From the NCBI RefSeq assembly GCF_900215205.1, contig NZ_OBDY01000003.1:62001-126000 (forward strand): a DNA stretch of 64,000 nucleotides, in the 5' to 3' direction. Source of the stretch: Paractinoplanes atraurantiacus (lineage in GTDB: Bacteria; Actinomycetota; Actinomycetes; Mycobacteriales; Micromonosporaceae). Position numbers and translations under genes: made by a program. This document shows positions 46,287-55,318 of this stretch, piece after piece. The number at the start of each line of letters is the position of its first letter. Positions within the stretch are counted from its first letter, which is position 1. The notes below the pieces were generated by a model. The model was not told where the DNA came from, made no database searches, and was given only the letters and a program-made list of their open reading frames with translations.

Positions 46287-47444
46287 ATGAGCGTCTTTCA
46301 GTTGACCGGGGCCGTCCGGCCGTACGCCTGGGGATCCCGCACCGTCATCGCCGAGCTGCAGGGCCGGCCCGCCCCCACCGAGGGGCCCGAGGCCGAGCTC
46401 TGGCTCGGCGCCCACCCCGGCGACCCGTCCACGGTCACCGGCCCGGACGGCCCGGTCACACTGGACGCGCTCATCGCCGCCGACCCCAAGGCCCAGCTCG
46501 GCGAGCAGGTGGAGGCCGCCTTCGGCCCCCGCCTGCCGTTCCTGCTGAAGGTCCTGGCCGCCGAGAGCCCACTCTCGCTGCAGGCCCACCCCGACCTGGA
46601 GTACGCGAAGCAGGCGTACGCCAGGCAGGAGGCCGACCCCTCCCTCCCGAAGAACTACACCGACGCCAACCACAAGCCGGAAATGCTGGTCGCGGTCACG
46701 CCGTTCGAGGCCCTGTGCGGCTTCCGTGACCCGGCCAAGGCGGCCGACGACATCGAAGCCTTCGCCGTGCCGTCGCTGGCGCCGGTGGTGACCGCGCTGC
46801 GCGGGGGAGACCTGCGCACGGCGGTCGAGACGCTGCTGAGCTGGCCCGCCGAGGACCGCCCGGCCCTGATCGAGGCGGTCGTCGCGGCCGCACCCGGCCA
46901 TGCCCTGGTCACGTCGTTGGCCGCCCACTACCCGGGAGACCCGGGCGTGCTGGTGGCGCTCCTGCTCAACCACGTGCGCCTGGAGCCGGGCGAGGCGATC
47001 TGGATGCCGGCCGGCAACCTGCACGCCTACCTGCGCGGCGCCGGCGTCGAACTGATGGCCGCCAGCGACAACGTCCTCCGGGGCGGCCTCACCCCGAAAC
47101 GGGTGGACGTGGCCGAGTTGCTGAACGTCCTGCGCTTCGAGGTCCTCGACGACCCGATCCTGCGTTCGGAGACGGTCGCCCCCGGCGTCGACACGTGGCC
47201 GGTCCCGGTCCCCGACTTCGTCCTGTACAGGGTCACCCTGGACGGCACCCGACCGCCCACGGAGGTCCCGGCCGCCGGCCCCCGCATCATCCTGTCCACC
47301 GCCGGCGACGTCTTCGTCGGCGAAAGCGTCGACGGCAACCCGGTCGAACTGACCCCCGGCACCGCCGCCTTCGCCTCGGCCGACGCCGGCCCCATCAAGG
47401 TCGCCGGCGCGGGCCAGGTCTTCGTAGCCGCCGTCCCCGCCTGA
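46287..47444 (+). CDS. manA: mannose-6-phosphate isomerase, class I
   Basis: A 385-residue type I phosphomannose isomerase from ATG 46287. Zinc ligands are visible in LQAHPD (Gln/His), NHKPE (Glu) and GNLHAYLRG (His); the last motif continues into GVELMAASDNVLRGGLTPK, typical of the family. It interconverts fructose-6-P and mannose-6-P. It ends the manB-Trm112-SIS-CDF-manA group, with short spacers in the operon. Confidence 0.95.
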   Translation: MSVFQLTGAVRPYAWGSRTVIAELQGRPAPTEGPEAELWLGAHPGDPSTVTGPDGPVTLDALIAADPKAQLGEQVEAAFGPRLPFLLKVLAAESPLSLQAHPDLEYAKQAYARQEADPSLPKNYTDANHKPEMLVAVTPFEALCGFRDPAKAADDIEAFAVPSLAPVVTALRGGDLRTAVETLLSWPAEDRPALIEAVVAAAPGHALVTSLAAHYPGDPGVLVALLLNHVRLEPGEAIWMPAGNLHAYLRGAGVELMAASDNVLRGGLTPKRVDVAELLNVLRFEVLDDPILRSETVAPGVDTWPVPVPDFVLYRVTLDGTRPPTEVPAAGPRIILSTAGDVFVGESVDGNPVELTPGTAAFASADAGPIKVAGAGQVFVAAVPA

Positions 47445-48058
47445 CCGGCTCGCCTGGCTGGCGGTTCGCCTCCATCGGCTTCGCCCTGGCCGGTGCCTTG
47501 CCTGGCCGAGGTGGCCGGTCGCCCCAGGGGAGCCCGCAGTCGGCGGGGCTCCGGGGTTGCTCCCTTTGTGCACCCTGCGTCACCCCCGCAGCCTTCCAAA
47601 ATAGGAAATTTCTGGATTTGCTTGACACGGGTATGTGCGGAGTGTGAATCTATAACCACGCAGCGTCATTGGTGATCGGGGGGTCCCACGGACGCGCGCG
47701 GTACCAAACCGGGGGGATGAACGGGGCGGCGGGTCTAGGCCTGCCGTCCCGTTCGCTATGTGCGCCCGCGGTTCGGCGGTGGGCGCGACAAAGGTAAGGG
47801 CCCGGGATTCGGGTGCTCGAGGCACGCAGCGATGAGGCGGCCGGGGTGACGGGCGGGAGCTGCCATTCGGCATCGGCGTTGCAAGGGGCTCGAGCCGCCC
47901 CAGTGAGGCCGGCCACGACGGGCCTCGCGGCCCGGGAGCCGGGTTGCCGCCCTTGCTTTTGTGGGCCGGCGGGCCCGTACTTCAGCCGCCGCCGCAACCG
48001 GATCACCCACCGCAACCATCGCAACTGGGGGGTCGCCCCCCAAATAGGCAACAGAGTC

Positions 48059-48088
48059 GAGCCCCGTCCGCCCGCCGGACGGGGCTCG
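48059..48088. terminator. strong GC hairpin, terminator-like
   Basis: CGAGCCCCGTCC (48059-48070) pairs with GGACGGGGCTCG (48077-48088), a perfect 12-bp stem with a 6-nt loop, followed by ATCTCTT on the plus strand. It would close a plus-strand transcript from the stretch upstream. Confidence 0.65.
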
Positions 48089-48169
48089 ATCTCTTCGGGT
48101 CCGGCTGAGTTTGCCGCCACTGCCGTTCCCGTCGTTCGGCCCCCTCATCCTTCATGGCCTCTGACCTGC

Positions 48170-48233
48170 ATGCAAGTGCATAGCGTGGGATGCAAGTTGC
48201 AGACAGCGACCGATATCCCGTTATGGTGTTCGC
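48170..48233 (+). promoter_or_regulatory. promoter and repeated ATGCAAGT(T)GCA operator of the XRE gene
   Basis: ATGCAAGTGCA at 48170-48180 and ATGCAAGTTGCA at 48190-48201 are partly palindromic copies about 20 bp apart. TATGGT (48222-48227) lies 6 nt before GTG 48234, so the mRNA is probably leaderless; TTGCAG (48197-48202) is a possible -35 overlapping the second copy. The spacing fits autoregulation by the XRE protein. Confidence 0.55.
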
Positions 48234-49094
48234 GTGGCGAGGGCGACTTCGACGGCGCGGCGGGAGCTGGGCACCGAGTTGCGCCGTCTGCGTGCCGAGC
48301 GCAGGGGCGCGGCGGTGGCGACCGCGCTCGGCTGGTCCGAGTCGAAACTGTCGCGCATCGAGACGGCCCACACGGGCATCAGCGAGGACGATCTCGATCG
48401 GTTACTGACGATTTATGGCGTACGGGTCGAGGACCGTGACCGGCTGCGCGAGCTGGCCCGCCGCGGGCGCGCGCGGGCCTGGTGGACGCCGTACCGGTCG
48501 TCGGTGCCCGACCCGTACGACGAATATGTCGCTCTCGAGGCCGAGGCCGTCGCCATCAGCGAGTGGGAGTCGCAGATCGTTCCCGGTCTTCTCCAGACCG
48601 ACGAGTACGCGCGGGCCGTGATCGAGGTCGGCGCCGATGTGGGCGACACCGAGACGATCCAGCGCCGGCTCGCCCTGCGGATGGCCCGGCAGGCCGTGCT
48701 GACCCGGGAGCCGCCGCCCCTGCTGCGGATCGTGCTCGACGAGGCCGTGCTGCATCGTGAGGTCGGCGGGCCCGAGGTTCTCCGGCGGCAGTTGGCGCGG
48801 CTCGTCGAGGCCAGCGAGCGGCCCGGTGTGGAGCTTCTCGTGCTTCCGTTCTCGGCCGGGGCGCACGCCGGCATGACCGAGTCGTTCATGGTTCTGGAGT
48901 TCGCGCCGGGCACCCGGTCGCCGATCGTGCACATCGAGGGGCTCACCGGTGGTCTCTTCCGGGTGAAGCCGCCGGATGTCGACGTCTATCGGGACGGGCT
49001 GTCTGACCTGCGGGAACGCGCGCTGTCGCCAGAGATGAGCCGAACGGCCATCGCTGAGAGGGAGGAAGCGTTGCGCCGGGTGGCCGCTCCGTGA
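48234..49094 (+). CDS. XRE-family regulator with DUF5753 domain
   Basis: A 286-residue protein from GTG 48234. The N-terminal helix-turn-helix (about residues 12-70; GTELRRLRAERRGAAVATALGWSESKLSRIETAHTG) is followed by a DUF5753 domain (about 90-270) with PGLLQTDEYARAVI and REVGGPEVLRRQLARLVEAS. It is the WhiJ-like type, common in actinomycetes and paired with a DUF397 gene, as here (39 bp downstream). Such pairs repress developmental or antibiotic genes, and the DUF397 partner relieves or modifies this. It is not in the mycobacterial version of this block, so it appears to have been inserted. Confidence 0.92.
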   Translation: MARATSTARRELGTELRRLRAERRGAAVATALGWSESKLSRIETAHTGISEDDLDRLLTIYGVRVEDRDRLRELARRGRARAWWTPYRSSVPDPYDEYVALEAEAVAISEWESQIVPGLLQTDEYARAVIEVGADVGDTETIQRRLALRMARQAVLTREPPPLLRIVLDEAVLHREVGGPEVLRRQLARLVEASERPGVELLVLPFSAGAHAGMTESFMVLEFAPGTRSPIVHIEGLTGGLFRVKPPDVDVYRDGLSDLRERALSPEMSRTAIAEREEALRRVAAP

Positions 49095-49133
49095 GCTGAA
49101 ATGGAGGCGAATCCATCCTGGAAGGGGCCCACG

Positions 49134-49337
49134 ATGCAGGACGCCAACCTCACCTGGCGTAAGAGCACTCGAAGCGGAGCCGCCGGGCACTGCGTCGAGG
49201 TTGCCAACGTTCCGACGGCCGTGCTGGTCCGCGACTCGAAGGACGCGGCCGGCCCGGTCCTCGCCTTCGGTGACACCGATTGGTCGGGCTTCATCGCCGG
49301 CGTGCGGGCCGGTGAGTTCGACCGGCCCGGCGCCTGA
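49134..49337 (+). CDS. DUF397 protein
   Basis: A 67-residue DUF397 protein from ATG 49134 (GGAAGGGG upstream; ATG 49101 in frame is less likely). LTWRKSTRSGAAGHCVEVANVP and VLVRDSKDAAGPVLAFGDTDWSGFIAGVRAGEF are the full family signature. It is the standard partner of the XRE/DUF5753 protein, and both are probably one transcript. Confidence 0.93.
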   Translation: MQDANLTWRKSTRSGAAGHCVEVANVPTAVLVRDSKDAAGPVLAFGDTDWSGFIAGVRAGEFDRPGA

Positions 49338-49349
49338 GGCGAAGTGTGT

Positions 49350-49375
49350 GGGGCGGCCCTTTCGGGGGTCGCCCC
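49350..49375 (+). terminator. hairpin after DUF397 gene
   Basis: GGGGCGGCC (49350-49358) pairs with GGTCGCCCC (49367-49375) with one G-T pair and an 8-nt loop, 12 bases after the DUF397 stop. GTCCTCCC follows. Likely terminator between the XRE-DUF397 unit and mtrA. Confidence 0.5.
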
Positions 49376-49459
49376 GTCCTCCCGGGTGGCCTAAGCTGAC
49401 CTGTGCATTCCGGCAAGATCGGCCCCGGGGTACGCGGGGTTCGGGAGGACAGTGCAATA

Positions 49460-50158
49460 TTGGACCGCATGAGAGCCCGGGTACTCGTCGTCGATGACGA
49501 CCCAGCGTTGGCCGAGATGCTCGGCATCGTCCTGCGCAGCGAGGGATTCCTGCCCTCGTTCGTCGCCGACGGTGAGCGCGCCCTGGCCGCCTTCCGGGAG
49601 AGCCGCCCCGACATCGTCCTGCTCGACCTCATGCTTCCGGGCATGAGCGGCATCGACGTGGCGCGCGCGATCCGCGGCGAGTCGGGCATCCCGATCGTCA
49701 TGCTCACGGCCAAGAGCGACACCGTCGACGTGGTGCTCGGCCTCGAGTCGGGCGCCGACGACTACGTGGTCAAGCCGTTCAAGCCCAAGGAGCTGGTGGC
49801 CCGCATGCGGGCGCGGCTGCGCCGGGGCGAGGACGCGGCGCCCGAGATGCTCACCATCGGCCCGCCCGGCAACCAGATCACCATCGACGTCCCGGCCCAC
49901 ACGGTGTCGCGCGACGGCGAGGAGGTCAAGCTCACGCCGCTCGAGTTCGACCTGCTGGTGGCCCTGGCCCGCAAGCCGCGCCAGGTGTTCACCCGTGAGG
50001 TGCTGCTCGAGCAGGTCTGGGGCTACCGGCACGCGGCCGACACCCGCCTGGTGAACGTCCACGTGCAGCGGCTGCGCGCCAAGATCGAGCCAGATCCGGA
50101 GCGCCCCGAGATCATTTTGACGGTGCGGGGAGTCGGCTACAAAGCCGGCACGGGATAG
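49460..50158 (+). CDS. mtrA: response regulator MtrA
   Basis: A 232-residue OmpR-type regulator. TTG 49460 is preferred because GGGAGGA is 10 nt upstream; ATG 49469 is the alternative and gives nearly the same N-terminus as mycobacterial MtrA. The receiver has the acidic pocket (VVDDD), phospho-acceptor Asp56 (DIVLLDLMLP), Thr83 and Lys105. The C-terminal winged helix reads LTPLEFDLLVALARKPRQVFTREVLLEQVWGYRHAADTRLVNVHVQRLRAKIE. MtrA is a global regulator of cell division, envelope and development genes in actinobacteria. Confidence 0.97.
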   Translation: MDRMRARVLVVDDDPALAEMLGIVLRSEGFLPSFVADGERALAAFRESRPDIVLLDLMLPGMSGIDVARAIRGESGIPIVMLTAKSDTVDVVLGLESGADDYVVKPFKPKELVARMRARLRRGEDAAPEMLTIGPPGNQITIDVPAHTVSRDGEEVKLTPLEFDLLVALARKPRQVFTREVLLEQVWGYRHAADTRLVNVHVQRLRAKIEPDPERPEIILTVRGVGYKAGTG

Positions 50159-50179
50159 GGAGCTACCCTTGCCCGCGTA

Positions 50180-51835
50180 ATGCGCGCACCCGCCTGGCTT
50201 CCGATGCCCGTCCGCCGCACCCTTCGCGTGGTGCGGCGGTACTGGCGTGTGGCCGCGCGCCGGCTCGAGGTCCATTCCGCGCCGGCCCGCCGGGCGTGGC
50301 GGCGCTCGCTTCAGCTGCGCGTGGTCACCCTGACCCTGATCGCCTCCAGCCTGCTGGTCGGCGCGTTCGGCTGGTTCATCGCCGCCCGCAGCGCCACGAT
50401 CCTGCTGACCCGCGCGCAGGAGGAGGCCAAGGTCTCCATGCGCAACAAGATCGATTACGCGGAGCAGCAGCTCACGGTCAACCCGCAGGCGAGCGACCCC
50501 AAGCTGCCGAACACGTTCGAGCTGATCGTCAGCCAGCTCGCCGACGGCGATCCGGCCGAGTCGGGCGGCTCGGTGGTCTCGATGCGGGCCGGGCAGTATC
50601 CCGAGCTGCGCGCGGCCACCCTGCCCAACGTGGGCACCGACGAGCTGATCACCCCCGAGTTGGCCCATGCCGTCTCCGACGACAGCAAAGAGGCCAGTCA
50701 GGTCGTCACGGCCACACTCAACGGGCGAACCACGAAATATCTGGCGTACGGGGCACCGGTGCGCACCAGCTTCGGCCACGTCGAGCTGTATTACATGATG
50801 CCGCTGACCACCGAGGACAGTGCGGCCAACCAGATCCGGACGACAGTGCTGGCCACCGGCATCGCGCTGGTCCTGCTGCTCGGCGTGGTGGCCGGCCTGG
50901 TCACCCGCCTGGTCGTCACCCCGGTGCGCATCGCCGCCCGCACCGCCCAGCGCCTCTCGGCCGGCCTGCTCGACCAGCGGATGAAAGTCGACGGCGAGGA
51001 CGACCTGGCCCTGCTCGCCGCTTCGTTCAACCAGATGGCGGCCAACCTGCAGCGGCAGATCGTCCGGCTCGAGGAGCTGTCCCGCCTCCAGCGCCGGTTC
51101 ACCTCCGACGTGTCGCACGAGCTGCGCACCCCGCTCACCACCGTCCGCATGGCGGCCGACCTGATCTTCGCCGAGCGCGACGAGTTCGACCCGGCCGTGG
51201 CCCGCAGCGCCGAGTTGCTCCAGGCCGAGCTCGACCGCTTCGAGAGCCTGCTGACCGACCTGCTGGAGATCAGCCGGTTCGACGCCGGCTTCGCCGCCCT
51301 CGACGCCGAGCACACCGACCTGGTGCCGATCGTCGAGCGGGTCGCCGAGCGGCTCACCGGCCTGGCCGACCGGGTCGGCGTCACCATCGAGCTGCGCGTG
51401 CCGGAGACGCCGGTGATCGCCGAGGTCGACCCGCGCCGGGTCGAGCGGGTGCTGCGCAACCTGGTCGGCAACGCCGTCGAGCACGGCGAGGGCCGGCCGG
51501 TCGTGGTCACCCTGGCCTCCGACGAGTCGGCCGTGGCGGTCACCGTTCGCGACCACGGCATCGGGCTCAAGCCGGGCGAGGAGCGGCTGGTCTTCAACCG
51601 GTTCTGGCGGGCCGACCCGTCGCGGGCCCGGCAGACCGGCGGCACCGGCCTCGGCCTGTCGATCAGCGCCGAGGACGCGCGGCTGCACGGCGGCTGGCTC
51701 GAGGCGTGGGGCTCGCCCGGTGAGGGCGCCCAGTTCCGGCTGACCCTGCCGGTGCGCTCGGGCGACCGCCTGCTGGCGGCGCCGCTCCCGTTGATCCCGC
51801 GCGACCGGGCTCCCGCGCCGGAGGAGGTGTCCTGA
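50180..51835 (+). CDS. mtrB: sensor histidine kinase MtrB
   Basis: A 551-residue sensor kinase. Two membrane segments (about residues 50-73 and 222-246) flank an extracytoplasmic domain of about 150 residues. A HAMP domain follows, then the dimerisation helix with His313 (DVSHELRTPLTTV), and the ATPase domain with N box RNLVGNAVEHGEG, G1 DHGIGL and G2 GGTGLGLSIS. It phosphorylates MtrA. It follows mtrA by 21 bp and its TGA overlaps the lpqB ATG. Confidence 0.97.
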   Translation: MRAPAWLPMPVRRTLRVVRRYWRVAARRLEVHSAPARRAWRRSLQLRVVTLTLIASSLLVGAFGWFIAARSATILLTRAQEEAKVSMRNKIDYAEQQLTVNPQASDPKLPNTFELIVSQLADGDPAESGGSVVSMRAGQYPELRAATLPNVGTDELITPELAHAVSDDSKEASQVVTATLNGRTTKYLAYGAPVRTSFGHVELYYMMPLTTEDSAANQIRTTVLATGIALVLLLGVVAGLVTRLVVTPVRIAARTAQRLSAGLLDQRMKVDGEDDLALLAASFNQMAANLQRQIVRLEELSRLQRRFTSDVSHELRTPLTTVRMAADLIFAERDEFDPAVARSAELLQAELDRFESLLTDLLEISRFDAGFAALDAEHTDLVPIVERVAERLTGLADRVGVTIELRVPETPVIAEVDPRRVERVLRNLVGNAVEHGEGRPVVVTLASDESAVAVTVRDHGIGLKPGEERLVFNRFWRADPSRARQTGGTGLGLSISAEDARLHGGWLEAWGSPGEGAQFRLTLPVRSGDRLLAAPLPLIPRDRAPAPEEVS

Positions 51836-53649
51836 TGCGCCGTCTTCTTGTCGGGGTCGTGGCGCTGGCCGTGCTCGTGCCCGGCGGCTGCGGCATACCC
51901 GACCGCAGCGAGGTGACCGTGATCGGCGACGGCCGGTCGGCCGGCGTCTCGGTCGAGGACGAGGCCCCGCCGCCCATCCAGTACAAGCGCGAGGCCGCCA
52001 CCAACCCCCGCGAGCTGGTCCAGTACTACTTGCAGGCCGCGGCCGGCGACCCGCAGACCGCCCTCGAGCGCGTCAAGGCGTTCCTCGCCCCCGAGGAGGC
52101 GGCCGACTTCACCAACACCGACGTCCGGGTGGTGCGCGAGGCCGAGTCCATCCTCGGCGGCTATTCGCCGACCGACTCGGTCGTCACCATCACCGAGCAG
52201 CAGGTCGGCAACCTGACCAGCAACGGCGAGCTGGTGCCGGCCGCGCCGACGCCCGACTCGACCTACAAGATCAAGGTCGGCACGGTGGAGGGCCGGTCCG
52301 GCCTCTGGATCCTCGACGCGCCGCAGGTCATGCTGCTGACCGCCGACGCGCTGAGCGCGTTCTACCAGCGCCGGGCGATCTACTTCTGGAACAAGGACAA
52401 CACCAGCCTGGTGCCCGACCTGCGCTACATGCCGCGCAGCGTGCCGGCGGTGCAGCAGCCGACGAAGATCCTGCAGTGGCTCGCCGCCGGGCCGTCCGAC
52501 TGGCTCCGCGACTCCGTGCAGGCGCTGCCGCAGGGCACCGACGTGGCCGACAACATCCCGGCCGTCACCGACGAGACGCTCCAGATCAACCTGACCGCGC
52601 AGACCATCCCGGCCGGCAGCGACGCCGGTGCGATGGACCGGCTGCGGCGGCAGGTCCAGTGGTCGATCTACCCGGTCGTGCCCCGCACCCTGGAGATCAA
52701 GATCGGCCGGCAGGACCCGGTCAGCTTCAAGGACGGCGAATACCGCGAGAGCAACCTCGCCTACTTCCTGGACGACTCGCCCGAGCGCTTCGTGGTCTTC
52801 GGCGGGGCCGTCCGCCGGCTCAAGGAGACCCCGCGGGCCGAGGAACCGGTGCCGGTGCTCAAGGAGGCGGCCAACAAGGGCATCACCACGGCCGCCCTCA
52901 GCTCCTCGACGACGCACGAGTTCGCCGCGGTGGTCACCGGCTCGGGCAGCGGCCAGCGGCTGCGGGTCGCCGCCGCGCCCATCGGGCAGCAGGCCGACCT
53001 CAAGGAGGTCAAGCTCCAGGGCGCCCTCGGGCAGCCGGTCTGGGCGCAGACCGGCGGCACGGGCGCGGCCGGCGCGGTCGGCCTGATCACGGCGGGCGGG
53101 CACCTCTACAGCTTCGGCGCCGACGGCGGCGTGGCCCAGCGGGTCGAGTGGCAGGGCGACCCGGGCACGGTCACCGCGATCTCGGTGGCGCCCGACGGGC
53201 GGCGGGTGGCGCTGGTCAGCGGCGGGCGGCTCTATCGCACGGTGCTCAACAGCAGCGCCGACGGCGTCGCGATGAGCGGGCCCCAGCAGGTGCTGCCGCC
53301 CAACCTGAAATCGGTCACGGCGGTCGCCTGGAGCAGCCAGTCCTACCTGGCGGTGGCCGGCGTCCGGGCCGACAACAACCGGGTCTCGGTGATCGACGTG
53401 ACGGTCGACGGCGCGCTCTCGGCGACCCGGCTCGCCGACATCGGCGCCGAGCCGGTGAGCTACCTGACGGCGTACCCGGAAAATCCGATCACCGGCACCG
53501 AGACCTCCGACTCGGAGGCGTACGTGGCCGGCGGCGAGGCCTGGGACGTGTTCAGCCAGCCCAACCCGATCACCAAGGCGAACCTCGCCGGCCCGGCGGT
53601 CAACGCGCCGGCCACGGTCAAGCCGACCGCGCCGCTCTACCTCAATTGA
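51835..53649 (+). CDS. lpqB: lipoprotein LpqB
   Basis: A 604-residue lipoprotein with lipobox ending VPGGC (Cys19). After the lipoprotein part, a GerMN-like domain (about residues 200-300; VPAVQQPTKILQWLAAGPSDWLRD) and a C-terminal beta-propeller-like region (about 340-600) are visible. LpqB interacts with the MtrB extracytoplasmic domain and influences MtrA signalling and envelope or division in mycobacteria and Streptomyces. It overlaps mtrB and the comF-like gene, completing one operon. Confidence 0.96.
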   Translation: MRRLLVGVVALAVLVPGGCGIPDRSEVTVIGDGRSAGVSVEDEAPPPIQYKREAATNPRELVQYYLQAAAGDPQTALERVKAFLAPEEAADFTNTDVRVVREAESILGGYSPTDSVVTITEQQVGNLTSNGELVPAAPTPDSTYKIKVGTVEGRSGLWILDAPQVMLLTADALSAFYQRRAIYFWNKDNTSLVPDLRYMPRSVPAVQQPTKILQWLAAGPSDWLRDSVQALPQGTDVADNIPAVTDETLQINLTAQTIPAGSDAGAMDRLRRQVQWSIYPVVPRTLEIKIGRQDPVSFKDGEYRESNLAYFLDDSPERFVVFGGAVRRLKETPRAEEPVPVLKEAANKGITTAALSSSTTHEFAAVVTGSGSGQRLRVAAAPIGQQADLKEVKLQGALGQPVWAQTGGTGAAGAVGLITAGGHLYSFGADGGVAQRVEWQGDPGTVTAISVAPDGRRVALVSGGRLYRTVLNSSADGVAMSGPQQVLPPNLKSVTAVAWSSQSYLAVAGVRADNNRVSVIDVTVDGALSATRLADIGAEPVSYLTAYPENPITGTETSDSEAYVAGGEAWDVFSQPNPITKANLAGPAVNAPATVKPTAPLYLN

Positions 53650-54431
53650 GCGTCCTCGCCGATCTCGCCGACCTGGTCCTGCCGAGCCCCTGCGCCGGCT
53701 GCGGGGCCGAAAGGGTGCCGCTGCGCCATGGTGCCTGCACCGAGTGCGCGGCCCGGCTGGAGGCGCTGCGGCCGTTCCGGACGGCGCCGACCCCACCGCC
53801 GCCCGGCATGCCGCCGTGCGTGGCCGTGGGTGCGTATGCGGGGCCGCTGAGGGGCGCGCTGCTGGCATACAAGGAGCGGGGCCGGCACCGGCTGGCCCGG
53901 CCGCTCGGCGCGCTCCTGGCGACCGCTGTGGCGGGCCTGGCGCCGCGCCGGCAGCCGGTGGTGCTGATCCCGGTGCCGTCGACCGCGGCGGCCCGCCGGG
54001 AACGGTACGGCGATCACATGACGCGGCTGGCCGCACACGCGGTGCGGCGGCTGCGCGCGGCCGGCTGGGAGGCTGACATCAGCCACCCGCTCGAAGCGTT
54101 ACCCCGTCCTGACTCCACGTCACTGAGTGTGTCCGGCCGCCGTGCCGCGGCTGAGAGTTCGCTGCGAATCCGGCGGGCCCGAATCGGGTTTCCGCGACGC
54201 GCGACGCCGCGGAAAGGCACCCTTGTCGTAGTGGACGACATCGTCACGACCGGGGCCACGCTGGCCGCCGTGACGGGTCGCCTCGAGGAGGCGGAGATGC
54301 AGGTCACAGGCGCTGCCGTCCTGGCCGCTACCCAATTGCGGCGCTCGTCGCGCGGCGGTATCGCCGGATTGTCGCCCCGAGGCACCGAAAAGGTGGAACG
54401 TCCTGCATCTGGTATCCCGAACGAGGGGTGA
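53646..54431 (+). CDS. ComF-family phosphoribosyltransferase-like protein
   Basis: A 261-residue protein starting at TTG 53646 that overlaps the lpqB TGA (TTGA). The N-terminal zinc site has Cys16, Cys19, Cys31 and Cys34 (CAGC...CTEC). The PRPP motif LVVVDDIVTTGAT (about residues 195-207) is intact. This is the ComF/GntX family, DNA-uptake related in some bacteria but of unclear role in actinobacteria. The gene keeps the lpqB neighbourhood of mycobacteria (Rv3242c). About 250 bp separate it from hpf. Confidence 0.9.
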   Translation: MSVLADLADLVLPSPCAGCGAERVPLRHGACTECAARLEALRPFRTAPTPPPPGMPPCVAVGAYAGPLRGALLAYKERGRHRLARPLGALLATAVAGLAPRRQPVVLIPVPSTAAARRERYGDHMTRLAAHAVRRLRAAGWEADISHPLEALPRPDSTSLSVSGRRAAAESSLRIRRARIGFPRRATPRKGTLVVVDDIVTTGATLAAVTGRLEEAEMQVTGAAVLAATQLRRSSRGGIAGLSPRGTEKVERPASGIPNEG

Positions 54432-54684
54432 CGGGAGAGCATCGGCACGTTAGCGTCTTGGTGACGAGGGTAAGAGCTTCCGCCTACCCACACCGCCGGC
54501 AAGGCGCAGCGTTCCGCGAACCGCCGCACCGGAAAGGAGTCGTCTCATTCGCGATCGGTTACGCCCGGTGATCTGAAGATCCCGGCGTCGCCACATCAAG
54601 CACCACCGCGCGTCGCAGTTTTGGCGCCCCCGGCACCCGTCGATCAGGGCGCCCGCAAAACATGAACGTTGGGGGAGGTCACGA

Positions 54685-55305
54685 GTGGACATTGTCGTCA
54701 AGGGCCGCAACGTAGAGGTTCCCGATCACTACCGGGAGCACGTCGCCGACAAGCTGAGCAAGGTCGAGCGTTACGACCAGAAGCTGATGAGAGCGGACGT
54801 CGAGCTGTTCCACGAGCGCAATCCGCGCCAGTCGGACAATTGCCAGCGAGTCGAGATCACCGTCATGGCGAGAGGCCCGGTCATTCGCGCCGAAGCCTGC
54901 GCCAAGGACTTCTACGCAGCCCTGGACTGCGCCATCGCCAAACTCGACGGCAGGTTGCGCCGCTCGGCCGACCGCCGTCGCGTCCACCGCGGGCGCCGCG
55001 CGCCCGTCTCGGTGGCAGCCGCTACCGCGAGCCTGCCGACCGACCTCAGCCTGGCCCAGACGGCCGAGGAGACGTCATCCGTCGCCACCGCCCTGGCCGA
55101 GCACGACGAAGACCAGCCGTGGCGCATCGTGCGGGAGAAGGAACACCCCGCCGACCCGATGACCGTCGACGACGCTCTCTTCCAGATGGAGCTCGTCGGC
55201 CACGACTTCTATCTCTTCCTCGACAAGGACAGCGGCCGGCCCAGCGTCGTCTACCGGCGCCGCGGCTATGACTACGGCATCCTGTCGCTGGAGACCACGG
55301 GTTAG
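54685..55305 (+). CDS. hpf: long-form ribosome hibernation promoting factor
   Basis: A 206-residue long HPF from GTG 54685. The N-terminal domain (about residues 1-95) has IVVKGRNVEVPDHYREHVADKLSKVERYD and the helix FYAALDCAIAKLDGRLRR; a variable linker (about 105-140) follows, then the dimerising C-domain (about 148-203) with HPADPMTVDDALFQMELVGHDFYLFLDKDSGRPSVVYRRRGYDYGIL. It binds stationary-phase ribosomes and joins them to 100S dimers. The 253-bp gap before it contains GATCT-GA-AGATC at 54570-54581 and other short stems. Confidence 0.96.
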   Translation: MDIVVKGRNVEVPDHYREHVADKLSKVERYDQKLMRADVELFHERNPRQSDNCQRVEITVMARGPVIRAEACAKDFYAALDCAIAKLDGRLRRSADRRRVHRGRRAPVSVAAATASLPTDLSLAQTAEETSSVATALAEHDEDQPWRIVREKEHPADPMTVDDALFQMELVGHDFYLFLDKDSGRPSVVYRRRGYDYGILSLETTG

Positions 55306-55318
55306 TCACCCATCAAAA

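Larger units (their letters stand above)
47445..48233. other. gene-free, hairpin-rich stretch: possible structured RNA
   Basis: The 789 bp between manA and the XRE gene hold no believable gene: frames through it are short, basic and unlike known proteins. TTGACA at 47622-47627 follows an A/T-rich block and could start a plus-strand transcript; the -10 is uncertain (GAATCT at 47645 with 17 nt, or TATAAC at 47651 with 23 nt). Downstream stems: GAACGGG...CCCGTTC (47719-47754), GCGCCC/GGGCGC (47762-47786), GTGC-TCGAG-GCAC (47812-47824), GGGGGGTC/GCCCCCC (48027-48041) and a terminator-like hairpin at 48059-48088. I did not recognise tRNA, tmRNA or RNase P RNA. Confidence 0.5.

Noticed and set aside
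47640..48060. RNase P RNA, tmRNA or c-di-AMP riboswitch
   Set aside because: The conserved cores of these RNAs (for example GAGGAAnGTCCGGGCTC or the tmRNA tRNA-like end) could not be found, and the downstream gene is not a typical riboswitch target.
47813..48439. 208-residue plus-strand frame in the manA-XRE gap
   Set aside because: Runs through hairpins and into the XRE gene in another frame, with poor composition and no family resemblance.
50791..54036. 1081-residue minus-strand open frame opposite mtrB-lpqB
   Set aside because: Shadow of well-identified mtrB, lpqB and comF-like genes; composition is not protein-like.
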